Shown: in pieces, positions 1 through 9,263 of the stretch
How positions within the stretch are numbered: position 1 is the first letter of the stretch
How the letters are laid out: every line of letters begins with the position of its first letter
Assembly (NCBI GenBank): GCA_032250905.1
Contig: JAVVEQ010000003.1
Span: forward strand, 62,001-126,000
DNA length: 64,000 bases
Reading direction: 5' to 3'
Source: Desulfotignum sp032250905
Lineage (GTDB): Bacteria; Desulfobacterota; Desulfobacteria; Desulfobacterales; Desulfobacteraceae
Made by a program: the position numbers and the translations under genes
The notes under the pieces: model-generated
Told to the model about the DNA's origin: nothing
What the model saw: only the letters and a program-made list of their open reading frames with translations
Database searches by the model: none

Positions 1-1500
1 GCCGGGGGACTGATCGGGGATCTTCAGCCGGTGGCGCCGGGAACGATTCCAGTGATCCCCACAGGGGAACTGCGCCGGTATGTGCCGGTGTGGGAACAGG
101 GAAAATATATCGCCCCGTGCCAGGACGCCTGTCCTACAGGTATTCCGGTTCAGGACCGCTGGTATATGCTGAGGGCCGATAACGAGGATGAAGCCATTGC
201 CATGGGCCTGACCCACACCCCGTTTCCGGCCACGGTCTGCGGATACCTGTGTCCCAGTCCCTGCATGGCGGCCTGCACCCGGCATCAGGAAAAGATGACA
301 CCGGTGAATGTCCGGGATCTGGGCAGGGCCGGTGAAAACGTTCCCCCCCCTGAACCCGGGGAATCGACCGGAAGAAAAATGGCCGTGATCGGCGCCGGCC
401 CCGGCGGTTTGTCCGCGGCCTGGCACCTGACTCTCAAGGGCCATTCTGTGACGGTGTTCGATACCGGAGCGGAAATCGGCGGTAAAATCGCCTCAGTGAT
501 ACCAGGATCCCGGATTCCTGAACAGACCCTGAAAACCGAACTGGCAAGGATTAAGGCCCTGGTTCCCGATATTCGGCTGGAGCAATCCATCGATGCTGAA
601 ACGTTCGCCCGAATCAGGGATGACTATGATTTCACCATTGTTGCGGCCGGAGCGAAAAAACCCAGGACCCTGCCGGTGCCCGGTATGGAACGGACGGTTT
701 TTGCCAACGAGTTTCTGACAGCGGCCAAAGCGGGAAAAGTCAAACCCGGCAACCGGGTGGTGATCATCGGTGCGGGCAACGTGGGATGTGATGTGGCCAC
801 TGAAGCCCACCGGCTGGGCGCCAGAGACATTACCCTCATTGACGTTCAGCAGCCGGCAGCCTTTGGCAGGGAACGGGAGGATGCCGAAAAATGCGGGGCC
901 AGATTCCTGTGGCCCGTGTTTACCGGTGAAATCACCGAACATGGGGTGACGCTTCAGAACGGTGACCTGCTGCCGGCGGACACAGTGGTGGTGGCCATCG
1001 GCGATGTCCCGGACCTGGATTTTATCGGCACCCGTCTGGCTGTGGAAAACGGATATGTGACTGTGGACCGTTTCAACCGCACCTCGGATCCAAAAGTGTT
1101 TGCCATCGGCGATATGGTGGCCCCGGGTCTGATCACCGATGCCATCGGGGCGGGCAAACGGGCGGCCCTTGTCATTCATCAGATCGCAGTGGAAAACACT
1201 GTCCATGAGACAGCACCGCTGCCGGTGGTGGACAAATCCCGGATCCACCTGGCCTATTATGATCCCGAAAAAATGTCAGAAGGTCTGACTGCCTGCGCGG
1301 AAGCGTGCGCCTCCTGTGGAAAATGCAGGGATTGCGGCATCTGTGTGGCCATCTGTCCGGAAAGCGCCATTCATCGTAATGACCTGGGTGATCAGGGATT
1401 TGAATACCAGGTGGATCCGGAACGGTGCATCGGGTGCGGGTTCTGCAAAGGGGCCTGTCCCTGCGGGATCTGGGATTTGATTCCCAATACGCCGATATAG
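1..1500 (+). CDS. Glutamate synthase small-subunit-like FAD/NAD oxidoreductase with C-terminal ferredoxin domain (5' partial)
   Basis: The frame is open to the left edge, so the true start probably lies outside the window; a GTG at 31 is only the first possible internal start. Numbering from that GTG, a Cys-rich N-terminal region (Cys30, Cys34 and a second cluster near 70-83) resembles the 4Fe-4S linker of GltD. An FAD-binding GAGPGG lies near residue 121 and an NAD(P)-binding GAGNVG near 247. The last 70 residues carry two ferredoxin-type Cys clusters. Family knowledge: such proteins pass NAD(P)H electrons to a glutamate synthase large subunit or to ferredoxin-linked enzymes. A stand-alone glutamate synthase partner upstream is likely but not visible. 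Other NADH:acceptor oxidoreductases of this fold are possible. Confidence 0.65.
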   Translation, partial: AGGLIGDLQPVAPGTIPVIPTGELRRYVPVWEQGKYIAPCQDACPTGIPVQDRWYMLRADNEDEAIAMGLTHTPFPATVCGYLCPSPCMAACTRHQEKMTPVNVRDLGRAGENVPPPEPGESTGRKMAVIGAGPGGLSAAWHLTLKGHSVTVFDTGAEIGGKIASVIPGSRIPEQTLKTELARIKALVPDIRLEQSIDAETFARIRDDYDFTIVAAGAKKPRTLPVPGMERTVFANEFLTAAKAGKVKPGNRVVIIGAGNVGCDVATEAHRLGARDITLIDVQQPAAFGREREDAEKCGARFLWPVFTGEITEHGVTLQNGDLLPADTVVVAIGDVPDLDFIGTRLAVENGYVTVDRFNRTSDPKVFAIGDMVAPGLITDAIGAGKRAALVIHQIAVENTVHETAPLPVVDKSRIHLAYYDPEKMSEGLTACAEACASCGKCRDCGICVAICPESAIHRNDLGDQGFEYQVDPERCIGCGFCKGACPCGIWDLIPNTPI

Positions 1501-1579
1501 CGGGGTGGTCAGATTTTTCCTTGACGCTGCCTCTTTTGATTCGTATATAAAACAAGCCGATTGAAAGGGGGGATGTGTC

Positions 1580-3202
1580 GTGAAACAGGGATGGTTGCAT
1601 TTTCTGAGATGCCTGGGATTGGGTGGAGTTTTGTGGGTGGTGCTGATGACGGGGCAGGTGGATGCGGTCTCCCTGCCGGACCGGGTATTGAAATTTGCGG
1701 TTCACACCAGCAGCCTTGGCAGTCTGGACCCCCATATACTGAGAGGCTCCCAGGATTACACCTATGCGGACATGGTTTTCAACTGTCTGATCCGCTATGT
1801 GCCCGGGGATCTGGCCCGGCTGGAACCGGACATCGCAGAATCCATTCCCACATTTGAGTTGCGAAACGGACGTCAGGTCTGGACCGTTCGTTTGAAAAAA
1901 GGGGTTTTCTTTCATCCGGGACCGTTCAATTCTCCCTATGAACTGACTGTGGAAGACGTGATTTTTTCCTTGAAGAAAATGGCGGATCCGGATGTCAGCA
2001 CCATGGCCGGGGAGTATGCGGGCATGTCCTTTGAGAAGCTGGATGATTATGCCCTGGAGATTATTCTGGAAAAACCGGTATCACCGCTTTTTTTTCTGCC
2101 GAAGATCGCCAATCACCTGGGCGCATACATTGTGAGTCAGAAAGCGTTTCAGGCTGGGGGATATGAGGGGGTTACGGCCCATCCAGTGGGAACCGGCCCG
2201 TTCATGTTTCACCGGTATGTGCCAGAGAAATTATGCGAATTGACGGCCCATGCCGCTTATTTTCGAGGGGTGCCGAAACTGGCGGGTGTGGAAATGCATT
2301 TTATCCCGGACAATGACACCCGGGAGGCGGCGTTCAAAAACGGTGAGATGGATCTGATTCTCGGGGTGGGAGAACCCGGCTGGATCGAGCACATGGCGCA
2401 GTTGCCCAAAACCGTTATTGACGTATTCGGTCCCGGCTTCACCGGGCTGTTTCATTTCAATACCTCCATTCGGCCCCTGGATGACATTCGCGTCAGACAG
2501 GCCATCACTCATGTACTGGACAGAAATGATTTTCTGGCTGCATCCAGTCCGAAGCTGGTGTCTCCGGTGCTGGCGCCCATGAGTGCGGCATTTATGCCCG
2601 GAGGGCTGACCAATGAAAAAATCATCGCCCTGGGACTGAATCCAGAAAAAAATAGTGAAACAGCCAGAAAGCTGCTGGCGGAAGCCGGGTTTGCGGACGG
2701 GTTTGCCATGACCCTGTATGGATCGGAGAAACGGCTGTTTAAAACATCTTATGAAATTTTGCAGCGGTCGTTGAAAGAAATCGGCATTCTCGTAGATCTG
2801 AAAATCGTTACACACTCCGAGTATCATCGAATTATCCGGAAAAACCTGAATCCGATTGTTCTGTATTTTACCCTTCGGCCCAATGCGGATACCTATCTGC
2901 GGGGATTTTTTCATTCTGATGCCATTGTTCAGACCGGCAGAAACGCGTATACTAATTTCTCTCACTGCAAATCCGTGGACGGGTTGCTGGATACGGCTTT
3001 AATGGAGATAGATCCCAAAAAACAGATCCGGCTGTGGGAGCAGGCCCAGATAAAAATTTTGCACGGTGTCTGGGTATATCCGCTGCTGGATATCAAGTAT
3101 TGTGTGGTTCGAAAACCCGATCTTGATTATGGGCATGATCTGTTCAATACCCTGGCAGGATATCCTCAGTTTGATGAACGCACTTCGTTTGTCCTGCCTT
3201 GA
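1580..3202 (+). CDS. ABC transporter substrate-binding protein, peptide/nickel family (SBP_bac_5)
   Basis: About 540 residues, the usual size for the DppA/OppA/NikA family. The GTG start at 1580 follows a purine-rich Shine-Dalgarno (AAAGGGGG) by about 8 nt. A hydrophobic signal segment covers residues 5-30 and ends near VDAVS. The family hallmark stretch on placing the solute after a first-pass domain (YADMVFNCLIRY, then LEPDIAESI) is seen near residues 55-80, followed by VWTVRLKKGVFFHPG. No permease or ATPase gene follows, so the protein is an orphan that would need a transporter encoded elsewhere. The ligand cannot be told from the sequence. Confidence 0.8.
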   Translation: MKQGWLHFLRCLGLGGVLWVVLMTGQVDAVSLPDRVLKFAVHTSSLGSLDPHILRGSQDYTYADMVFNCLIRYVPGDLARLEPDIAESIPTFELRNGRQVWTVRLKKGVFFHPGPFNSPYELTVEDVIFSLKKMADPDVSTMAGEYAGMSFEKLDDYALEIILEKPVSPLFFLPKIANHLGAYIVSQKAFQAGGYEGVTAHPVGTGPFMFHRYVPEKLCELTAHAAYFRGVPKLAGVEMHFIPDNDTREAAFKNGEMDLILGVGEPGWIEHMAQLPKTVIDVFGPGFTGLFHFNTSIRPLDDIRVRQAITHVLDRNDFLAASSPKLVSPVLAPMSAAFMPGGLTNEKIIALGLNPEKNSETARKLLAEAGFADGFAMTLYGSEKRLFKTSYEILQRSLKEIGILVDLKIVTHSEYHRIIRKNLNPIVLYFTLRPNADTYLRGFFHSDAIVQTGRNAYTNFSHCKSVDGLLDTALMEIDPKKQIRLWEQAQIKILHGVWVYPLLDIKYCVVRKPDLDYGHDLFNTLAGYPQFDERTSFVLP

Positions 3203-3296
3203 TTGAAACCGTCATGTTCCAGCATCATAAAACGGTTCTGGCCGAGGGGGGACTGGCGGCATGCTTTCCTGAACTGTCAGAAATCGCCCACTCTTT

Positions 3297-4388
3297 TCAG
3301 TAGGCAAATCCTTCCTTGACCAGGGACCGGCCCGGTATCATGGTCTGGGTTCGTTTAATCCCTTCGATTTTCCTGATTTTCTGATCCAGAAATTCCGCAA
3401 TGGTTTCCGCATCCGAGGTGAGAAAATCCCGCTGAAGAACCACTTTCACCAGCAGGTCGATACTGCCGTGAACCGCATGGACCTCCCGCACTTCATCTAT
3501 GGCGAACAATCGATCCGAAAGGGAAGATTCTGCCGTGGCATCGGTGTCAATGAGAATGAATGCGGTGATGGTCCGTTGCATTTCCGGGTACTCGGGGGTC
3601 TGCTTTTCCAGCATGGCGCTTCTGAAATCAGCCATACTTTTGGGGATCAGCCGGTCGATTCCGATACCGTACCGGCGGTTGGTGCTTGAATCCCAGTGGT
3701 GATAGGCAATATAGGTATAGAGGTCGGCAAGGGTACGGCCCGGAAAGTACTTGAGCAGGTCTCCGTTTCCAATGATCGTGGTCATGGGCAGATAAATGGT
3801 ATGGTACCAGTCTTTGGCGGCGCGGATGAAATCGCAGTCTTTTCCGGACTGGGATGTCAGGTAATCCTGGTGTTTTCGAATCTGCTGTTCCAGGTATTTG
3901 TATTTTCCCACTTCGGTGAGATCGATTTCCCGGGGCAGTCCGGTTTTTTCCAGAAACCTTTTTTTTTCCAGGTACAGCAGGTTTTCCATGGTGTTTCGGG
4001 CGGACAAAAGCTCGACCACCTTGGCCTTGATCTCCGTCCACCCCAGTTCCTTGGCAGCCGCCACCCGGTGATTCCCGTCCAGGACATAATACTGATCGCG
4101 GATCTGGTAAAGTTTGACCGGCGGTATAGGGCTGCCCTGTCGCATGGCCTGTTTGATTTCCGCAAACCGCTGGGTGGACATATGTTTTTTGGGCCGGAAC
4201 CGGGAATCAAAATCCGCATATTTGCCTACGCTGCCGGTGATCCGTTCCAGGGCGATGGTCTGAATGCCGTGATCCATGAACTGCACATCTTCTTCCTGGA
4301 CCTGCTGTTCATGGAACGAGTCTATGTGATTGACGTTTTTCTGCCGGGGTGTACCGGGAGAAAACAGATATTTGAAAAAATTTTTCAT
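3297..4388 (-). CDS. ParB-like domain protein with C-terminal AsnC/Lrp-type ligand domain
   Basis: 363 residues. The region around residues 45-125 has the ParB/sulfiredoxin-fold pattern, including a DGNHRVAAAKELGW segment like the GxxR/GERR box of ParB-type nucleases. The middle (150-265) is unassigned. The last 90 residues (ITAFILIDTD, VREVHAVHGSIDLLVKV, KIRKIEGIKRTQTMI) read as an AsnC/Lrp effector-binding (RAM) domain. The ATG is preceded by AGAGGT. The gene starts 3 nt after the stop of the metallophosphoesterase gene, so the two are co-transcribed. No helix-turn-helix is evident. Function is unknown; a nucleotide- or DNA-linked regulatory role is inference from the fold. Confidence 0.6.
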   Translation of the reverse strand: MKNFFKYLFSPGTPRQKNVNHIDSFHEQQVQEEDVQFMDHGIQTIALERITGSVGKYADFDSRFRPKKHMSTQRFAEIKQAMRQGSPIPPVKLYQIRDQYYVLDGNHRVAAAKELGWTEIKAKVVELLSARNTMENLLYLEKKRFLEKTGLPREIDLTEVGKYKYLEQQIRKHQDYLTSQSGKDCDFIRAAKDWYHTIYLPMTTIIGNGDLLKYFPGRTLADLYTYIAYHHWDSSTNRRYGIGIDRLIPKSMADFRSAMLEKQTPEYPEMQRTITAFILIDTDATAESSLSDRLFAIDEVREVHAVHGSIDLLVKVVLQRDFLTSDAETIAEFLDQKIRKIEGIKRTQTMIPGRSLVKEGFAY

Positions 4389-4391
4389 GGA

Positions 4392-5078
4392 TCAGACCTC
4401 TATCAAGGTAAAGCCACAGGTGTTGACGACCTGCGTGTGATTGACGCGTGTGATTCTGTCTGAATGGGTATCAAATTCCCGGTGTATATGTCCATGGATA
4501 AAATAATCGGGCTGGTATTTTCTGATCAGGGTGTTGAAACATTCAAATCCCCTGTGACACAGATCCTCCCGGTCATGGATATGGCGGGGCGGGGCATGGG
4601 TGATGATCATGTGGATCGGTTTTTTACGCCATAGCGCCAGCCAGAGGGGAAAAATCTGTTTTTTCATCATGGCTTCGGTGTATTGGTTGGCCCCCCCGTT
4701 ATACCACATGGAGCCCTCCAGGCCCAGGATGTTGACCCCGTCCAGGGAAACGACCCTCCTGTGGATGTTTTTGCATCCCACCGGGTTGCCGGGGGTGTAC
4801 CGAATGTCGTGATTGCCTTTGACATAAAACAAGGGTCGATCCAGCCGATCCCGCAGAAATGAGAGGTATTCCGGCTCCATATCGCCGCAGGAGATGATGA
4901 GGTCCACAGCCCCTAAAGATCGGGTTTCCACCATGCGGGTCAGGGATTTATCGATGAAATCAGATACCGCCAGTATTTTCAGCCTGGCGGGCTTCAGCGG
5001 TGAACAGGAAGTATTTCTGCGGATCATCAGCTTTTCCATAAAATAATAACGGCTTCCGGTTACAGGTGAATCGTACAT
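4392..5078 (-). CDS. Calcineurin-like metallophosphoesterase
   Basis: 228 residues in the longest reading. Metallophosphoesterase motifs are visible: GDME near residue 66, GNHD near 88, a THAPP segment near 160 and GHIH near 195. The first motif reads SDFID, where the usual SDLH/SDxH would supply a His ligand, so the first metal site looks altered. The start is uncertain: ATG at 5078 has no clear ribosome site, and ATG at 5039 is an alternative that keeps all motifs. It is the promoter-proximal gene of a two-gene unit with the ParB-like gene. The substrate (nucleotide, nucleic acid or phosphoester) is unknown. Confidence 0.7.
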   Translation of the reverse strand: MYDSPVTGSRYYFMEKLMIRRNTSCSPLKPARLKILAVSDFIDKSLTRMVETRSLGAVDLIISCGDMEPEYLSFLRDRLDRPLFYVKGNHDIRYTPGNPVGCKNIHRRVVSLDGVNILGLEGSMWYNGGANQYTEAMMKKQIFPLWLALWRKKPIHMIITHAPPRHIHDREDLCHRGFECFNTLIRKYQPDYFIHGHIHREFDTHSDRITRVNHTQVVNTCGFTLIEV

Positions 5079-5271
5079 ACAACGGTAGTATATTATGTTA
5101 TATTGCTTGAAATATCCAGATCCCTAAAATATTGCTTGCCATTTAATTTGGTTATGCTAAGTATTAGACTTGATTCCAAAATGGTTTTACAATCCTTATA
5201 ACAGGCTTTAACGGATCATCTTCGCTGGCGGAGATGACCAGAGCCGAAACCTAATTTTCAGGAGGAAAAAG

Positions 5272-6093
5272 ATGAAAAAATTGTTCGTATCCCTGTTTGC
5301 ACTGGCATTTGTTCTTGTTTCTGCACCGGCATTCAGTGCTGATCTGGAACTGGCCAAAAAATCAACCCTCGAGTCCATTGTCAAGGCCGGGGAAATCCGT
5401 GTGGGGTTTGAATCCGGTTACCTTCCCTTTGAAATGACCAACACCAAAGGGCAGTACATCGGGTTTGATATTGACATGGGAAAACAGCTGGCCAAGGCAA
5501 TGGGGGTCAAATACATGCCGGTGAACACCGCATGGGACGGCATTATCCCCTCTTTGATCACAAACAAATTTGACATCATTATTTCCGGCATGACCTGTAC
5601 CCAGGAAAGAAACCTGGCCGTCAACTTCACGGATCCTTATATCGTCGTGGGCCAGGCCATCCTGCTGAACAAAAAACATGAAGGGGTGGTCAAATCCTAT
5701 AAAGACCTCAATGACCCCAAATATGTCATCACCTCCAAACTGGGTACCACCGGTGAGCAGGCCGTCAAAAGAATGATCCCCCGGGCCACCTACAAAAGCT
5801 TTGAGGTGGAAACCGAAGCGGTCATGGAAGTGATCCAGGGCAATGCCGATGCTACGGTCTACGACCTGCCCCTGATCGAGATCATGCAGGCCCAGCACGG
5901 GGCGGGAAAAACAGTTGCCCTGACAGAACCGTTCACCTTTGAACCCCTGGCCATGGCGGTCAGAAAAGGGGATCCTGATTTCCTGAACTTTCTGAACAAT
6001 TTTATCCGCCAGTACAAAAATGACGGAAGGTGGCAGCAGTCCTATGACAAATGGATCAAATCAAATGAATGGCAGAAAGATCTGCAGAATTAA
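5272..6093 (+). CDS. Polar amino acid ABC transporter, periplasmic substrate-binding protein
   Basis: 273 residues, standard for SBP family 3. The signal peptide ends at about residue 22 (APAFSAD). The SBP_bac_3 signature is seen around residues 40-70 (IRVGFESGYLPFE, GFDIDMGKQLAKAMG). An AGGAGG-type ribosome site lies 7 nt before ATG. The permease and ATPase genes follow at 6184 and 7197. A strong hairpin sits just behind this gene, which would let the binding protein be made in excess over the membrane subunits. The ligand is unknown; GlnH/HisJ-type amino acids are usual for the family. Confidence 0.9.
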   Translation: MKKLFVSLFALAFVLVSAPAFSADLELAKKSTLESIVKAGEIRVGFESGYLPFEMTNTKGQYIGFDIDMGKQLAKAMGVKYMPVNTAWDGIIPSLITNKFDIIISGMTCTQERNLAVNFTDPYIVVGQAILLNKKHEGVVKSYKDLNDPKYVITSKLGTTGEQAVKRMIPRATYKSFEVETEAVMEVIQGNADATVYDLPLIEIMQAQHGAGKTVALTEPFTFEPLAMAVRKGDPDFLNFLNNFIRQYKNDGRWQQSYDKWIKSNEWQKDLQN

Positions 6094-6135
6094 TTTGATT
6101 TGTCACCATTGCATCAGGAATTTTGAATGAATCCG

Positions 6136-6169
6136 GGCCGGCAGAAGATGTCTTCTGCCGGCCTGTTTT
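6136..6169 (+). terminator. Intercistronic terminator-like hairpin between binding-protein and permease genes
   Basis: Arms 6136-6148 and 6151-6163 are perfectly complementary over 13 bases (physically about 12 bp with a 4-nt loop) and are followed by TTTT at 6166-6169. It sits 43 nt after the SBP stop and 15 nt before the permease start. Partial termination or 3'-end protection would raise binding-protein levels relative to the permease. Confidence 0.75.
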
Positions 6170-6183
6170 GTAAGGTCAGATAT

Positions 6184-7200
6184 ATGGAACAAAACGTATC
6201 CAACATCAAGCGGCTGAGCAATCCCCTTGCCTATATTTTATCTGTGTGTGGATTTTTTGTGCTGTTGTTCATGGTCATTGGATCGGTGTATTACGCCACA
6301 GTGGCCGTGGATTATCACTGGCGCTGGTTCAAGGTGCCAAAGTACTTTATGTATAAATCCACCGTCACTTTGTATGCGGAAGGGTTTGGTGAAATCGATA
6401 CCATTGCCGCCAACAAAGAAAAAGTTGATATTACCGTGACCATGGATGACGGAGAAAAGACCTATACCGTCCCGGCCGACTCCTTTAACTGGGTGGAAGG
6501 CGATATGGTGTCGCCAGGGGACATCATTGCCAGTTACGAAGGCGGATGGAAGCCCGGGATCCTGGCAAAGGGGTTGTGGGTGACCTTGAAGATCTCTTTC
6601 ATATCCACCATCTTCGGAGTTCTGCTGGGGATCATCGGGGGGGTGGCCCGGGTGTCGGACACCCCGGTGCTGAAGTGGTCGGCCATCACCTATGTGGAAA
6701 TCATCCGGGGATCCCCATTGCTGGTTCAGATCATGATCTTTTATTTTGTGATCGGAACCACCATGAACAAAATTCTGCTCATGAACGGCATTCCCAAGCT
6801 GGATCCCGAGTGGTACGGGGTCATGGCCCTGTCCATTTTTACCGGGGCCTATGTGGTGGAGATCGTCCGGGCCGGCATCGAGGCCATTCATCCCGGCCAG
6901 GTGGAGGCAGCCAGATCGTCGGGCATGACCTATTTTCAGTGCATGTTTCATATTATCCTGCCCCAGGCCTTGAAAACCATCCTGCCGCCTTTAGCCGGCC
7001 AGTTCATCAACCTGATCAAGGATTCGTCCCTGCTGGGCATGATCTCCATCCGGGAATTGACCAAGGCGACCCGGGAAGGCATCACCACCAGTCTTCAGAC
7101 CTTTGAACTGTGGATTCTGTGCGCCATTCTTTATCTGATGATGACCTTTACACTTTCCATGTTTGTCCAGTATCTGGAAAGGAGGACCGCCACCAAATGA
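6184..7200 (+). CDS. Polar amino acid ABC transporter permease
   Basis: 338 residues from ATG 6184. A longer reading from ATG 6127 is rejected because it would start inside the hairpin at 6136-6163 and lacks a ribosome site. Residues 20-40 form a first membrane helix. An unusual periplasmic insert of about 90 residues follows, and then the HisM/GlnP-type core begins near residue 125. The EAA loop is visible near 240 (EAARSSGMTYFQCMFHIILPQAL). Its stop overlaps the ATPase start (ATGA), so the two are translationally coupled. The N-terminal insert is longer than in textbook GlnP-type permeases. Confidence 0.88.
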   Translation: MEQNVSNIKRLSNPLAYILSVCGFFVLLFMVIGSVYYATVAVDYHWRWFKVPKYFMYKSTVTLYAEGFGEIDTIAANKEKVDITVTMDDGEKTYTVPADSFNWVEGDMVSPGDIIASYEGGWKPGILAKGLWVTLKISFISTIFGVLLGIIGGVARVSDTPVLKWSAITYVEIIRGSPLLVQIMIFYFVIGTTMNKILLMNGIPKLDPEWYGVMALSIFTGAYVVEIVRAGIEAIHPGQVEAARSSGMTYFQCMFHIILPQALKTILPPLAGQFINLIKDSSLLGMISIRELTKATREGITTSLQTFELWILCAILYLMMTFTLSMFVQYLERRTATK

Positions 7201-7928
7201 TAGACGTCAAGCATATTTACAAGACCTTTTATGTGCCCCATGAGGTCAAGGCCCTGGTGGATGTGTCCAACACCATCGAGGTCGGGGAGGTAGTGGTGGT
7301 GATCGGCCCGTCCGGTTCGGGAAAAAGCACGTTTCTGCGCTGCCTGAACCGGCTCGAAACCGCGGATCACGGCCAGATTCTGGTGGACGGGGTGGATATT
7401 TTCGATCCCAAGACCAATATCAACAAGGTGCGGGCGGAAATGGGCATGGTATTCCAGTCATTCAACCTGTATCCCCACCTGACCGTGCAGGGCAATGTGA
7501 CCCTGGCCCAGAAACTGGTGCGGAACCGTTCCAAAAAAGAGCGGGATGAAAAAGCGATGATGCTGCTGGAAAAGGTGGGGATCGCCGACAAGGCCAAGGG
7601 CTGGCCCTCCAACCTGTCCGGGGGCCAGCAGCAGCGGGTGGCCATTGCCAGGGCCCTGGCAATGGATCCCAAAATCATGCTGTTTGACGAACCCACCTCG
7701 GCCCTGGACCCGGAGATGATCGGCGAGGTGCTGGAGGTCATGAAAACCCTGGCCAAAGAGGGCATGACCATGGTCTGTGTCACCCATGAAATGGGGTTTG
7801 CCAGAGAGGTGGGAGACCGGGTGATTTTCATGGATGAAGGCATGGTTGTCGAGGAAGGTACACCCGAACATTTTTTTAAAAATCCGATTCACGACCGGAC
7901 CAAACTGTTTTTGAAACAGATTCTATAG
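7197..7928 (+). CDS. Polar amino acid ABC transporter ATP-binding protein
   Basis: 243 residues from the ATG at 7197, which overlaps the permease stop and has AGGAGG 12 nt upstream; upstream starts inside the permease gene are not credible. Walker A GPSGSGKST is near residue 38, the signature LSGGQQQRVAIARALAMDP near 140-160, Walker B IMLFDEPTSALDPE next, and the switch His in VTHEMGFA. This is the typical GlnQ/HisP-type length. It energises the transporter encoded by the two genes upstream. Confidence 0.93.
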   Translation: MIDVKHIYKTFYVPHEVKALVDVSNTIEVGEVVVVIGPSGSGKSTFLRCLNRLETADHGQILVDGVDIFDPKTNINKVRAEMGMVFQSFNLYPHLTVQGNVTLAQKLVRNRSKKERDEKAMMLLEKVGIADKAKGWPSNLSGGQQQRVAIARALAMDPKIMLFDEPTSALDPEMIGEVLEVMKTLAKEGMTMVCVTHEMGFAREVGDRVIFMDEGMVVEEGTPEHFFKNPIHDRTKLFLKQIL

Positions 7929-7973
7929 CTGTTTCGGGATGGTGCCCGGTAGCAAACCGGCCGGTAATTCTTT

Positions 7974-8173
7974 TTACAGGCTAAACTTCTCAGCCCACCG
8001 GGAGAACCGGTGGGCATGGGCCGGATCGATGGCAGTGAGACCTTCCAGGATCTGCCGGTTTCCGGGTGATTTCCAGGCTTTTTTCAGCCACCTGCCGGCT
8101 GTGGTCCACCAGGATGCGGTTCAGTGCAGATCCGGGTGGATAAAATTTTTCAATAATGACATCGGGTCCATGA
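7974..8173 (-). pseudogene. Decayed HD-domain phosphohydrolase remnant
   Basis: On the minus strand just behind prfB, two short stretches in different frames resemble the two ends of a small HD phosphohydrolase. The first is VIIEKFYPPGSALNRILVD followed by HSRQVAEKSLEI (the usual N-terminal helix with the His-Ser pair). The second is ILEGLTAIDPAHAHRFSRW followed by AEKFSL and a TAA at 7974-7976. The catalytic HD core between them is missing and the frame is broken at both joins. A 9-bp hairpin (7993-8001 with 8007-8015) lies inside. The remnant reading is by eye and should be treated as likely rather than proven. Confidence 0.55.
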
Positions 8174-9263
8174 TCAGGACATCAGCACCCCTTCAATGAG
8201 TTCATCCAGGTCTCCGTCCAGGATCCGGTCCACATCTCCGATCTCCTGGTCGGTGCGGTGGTCCTTGACCATGCGGTAGGGGTGCAGCACATAGGAACGG
8301 ATCTGGCTGCCCCAGGCGATCTCATCTTTGCCGTCGTGCAGGGACTGCATTTTCTGATCCTGTTTCTGCTTTTCCAGCTGGTAGAGCCGGGATTTGAGCA
8401 CCTTCATGGCGATCTCCTTGTTCCGGTGCTGGGAGGGTTCCTGCTGGCACTGGACCACGGTGCCGGTGGGCAGGTGGGTGATGCGCACCGCCGAGCTGGT
8501 TTTGTTCACGTGCTGGCCCCCGGCCCCGGATGCCCGGAACACATCGATGCGCAGGTCTTTGTCATCGATGGCGATCTGAATGTCATCCTTGATATCCGGA
8601 TACACGAATACCGAGGCAAACGAGGTATGGCGCTTGCCCCCGGCATTGAACGGTGAGATGCGCACCAGCCGGTGTACTCCGGATTCCACCTTCATGAATC
8701 CGAAGCAGTTCTTTCCCGCCACCTTGAAGGTAGCGCCCTTGATGCCGGCTTCATCTCCGGGCTGCAGGTCGATCAGGGTCATTTTGTACCCTTTTTTGTC
8801 GATCCACCTTGTGTACATGCGGAACAACATCTCTGTCCAGTCCTGGGAATCTGTGCCTCCGGCCCCGGCATTGATGGACACCAGCGCATCTCTGGCATCG
8901 TCTTCATGGTCCAGGGTGATATCCAGGGAAAACTGTCTGATTTTTTTTTTAATGCCGGACAATTGACGGGCCACATCTTCTTCGGCGTCCTTGTCCGCTT
9001 CCTCATGGGCCATTTCCAGCAGGACCCGGGCGTCTTCAATTTCACTGCACAGAGCGTTGCACTGGTCAATCAGGTCGGAGAGCTGTGTCTGTTCCTTAAG
9101 CATGGCCGTGGCTTTTTCCGGGTCATCCCAGAAATCGGGCCGGGCACTGATGAATTCGAGTTCCTTCAGGCGGTTTACCTTGACCGGCAGGTCAAAGATA
9201 CTCCTTGAGACGGTCGGCTTTGGTGGTCAATGTAGACAGGGTCTGTTTTAAATCCGTGTTCAT
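8174..9263 (-). CDS. prfB: Peptide chain release factor 2, with programmed +1 frameshift
   Basis: ATG at 9263 has a strong AAAGGAGGT site and its first bases overlap the lnt stop. Frame 0 runs 23 codons to a TGA at 9194-9192; a +1 slip at CTT-TGA-C enters the main frame, giving about 362 residues, the normal RF2 length. The GGQ motif (GAGGQHVNKTSSAVR) that triggers peptidyl-tRNA hydrolysis and the SPF anticodon-like motif (RISPFNAGG) that reads UGA/UAA stops are both present. It is the last intact gene of fabG-lnt-prfB. The frameshift provides autoregulation: when RF2 is scarce the internal UGA is read slowly and shifting rises. Confidence 0.96.
9191..9205 (-). promoter_or_regulatory. prfB programmed +1 frameshift site
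   Basis: On the minus strand the order is AGGAG (9205-9201), TAT, CTT, TGA, C (ending at 9191). This is the classical RF2 recoding signal: a Shine-Dalgarno-like element a few bases before CTT-TGA-C. The zero-frame stop is codon 24, and the following frame encodes the entire conserved RF2 body. Confidence 0.95.

Noticed and set aside
493..1248. Long minus-strand open frame opposite the oxidoreductase gene
   Set aside because: It is a codon-bias shadow of the plus-strand gene with no recognisable domain; similar shadows occur opposite lon, xsc, hpsN and others.
6127..6183. N-terminal extension of the permease from ATG 6127
   Set aside because: It would be encoded by the terminator-like hairpin and has no ribosome site; ATG 6184 opens the conserved protein.
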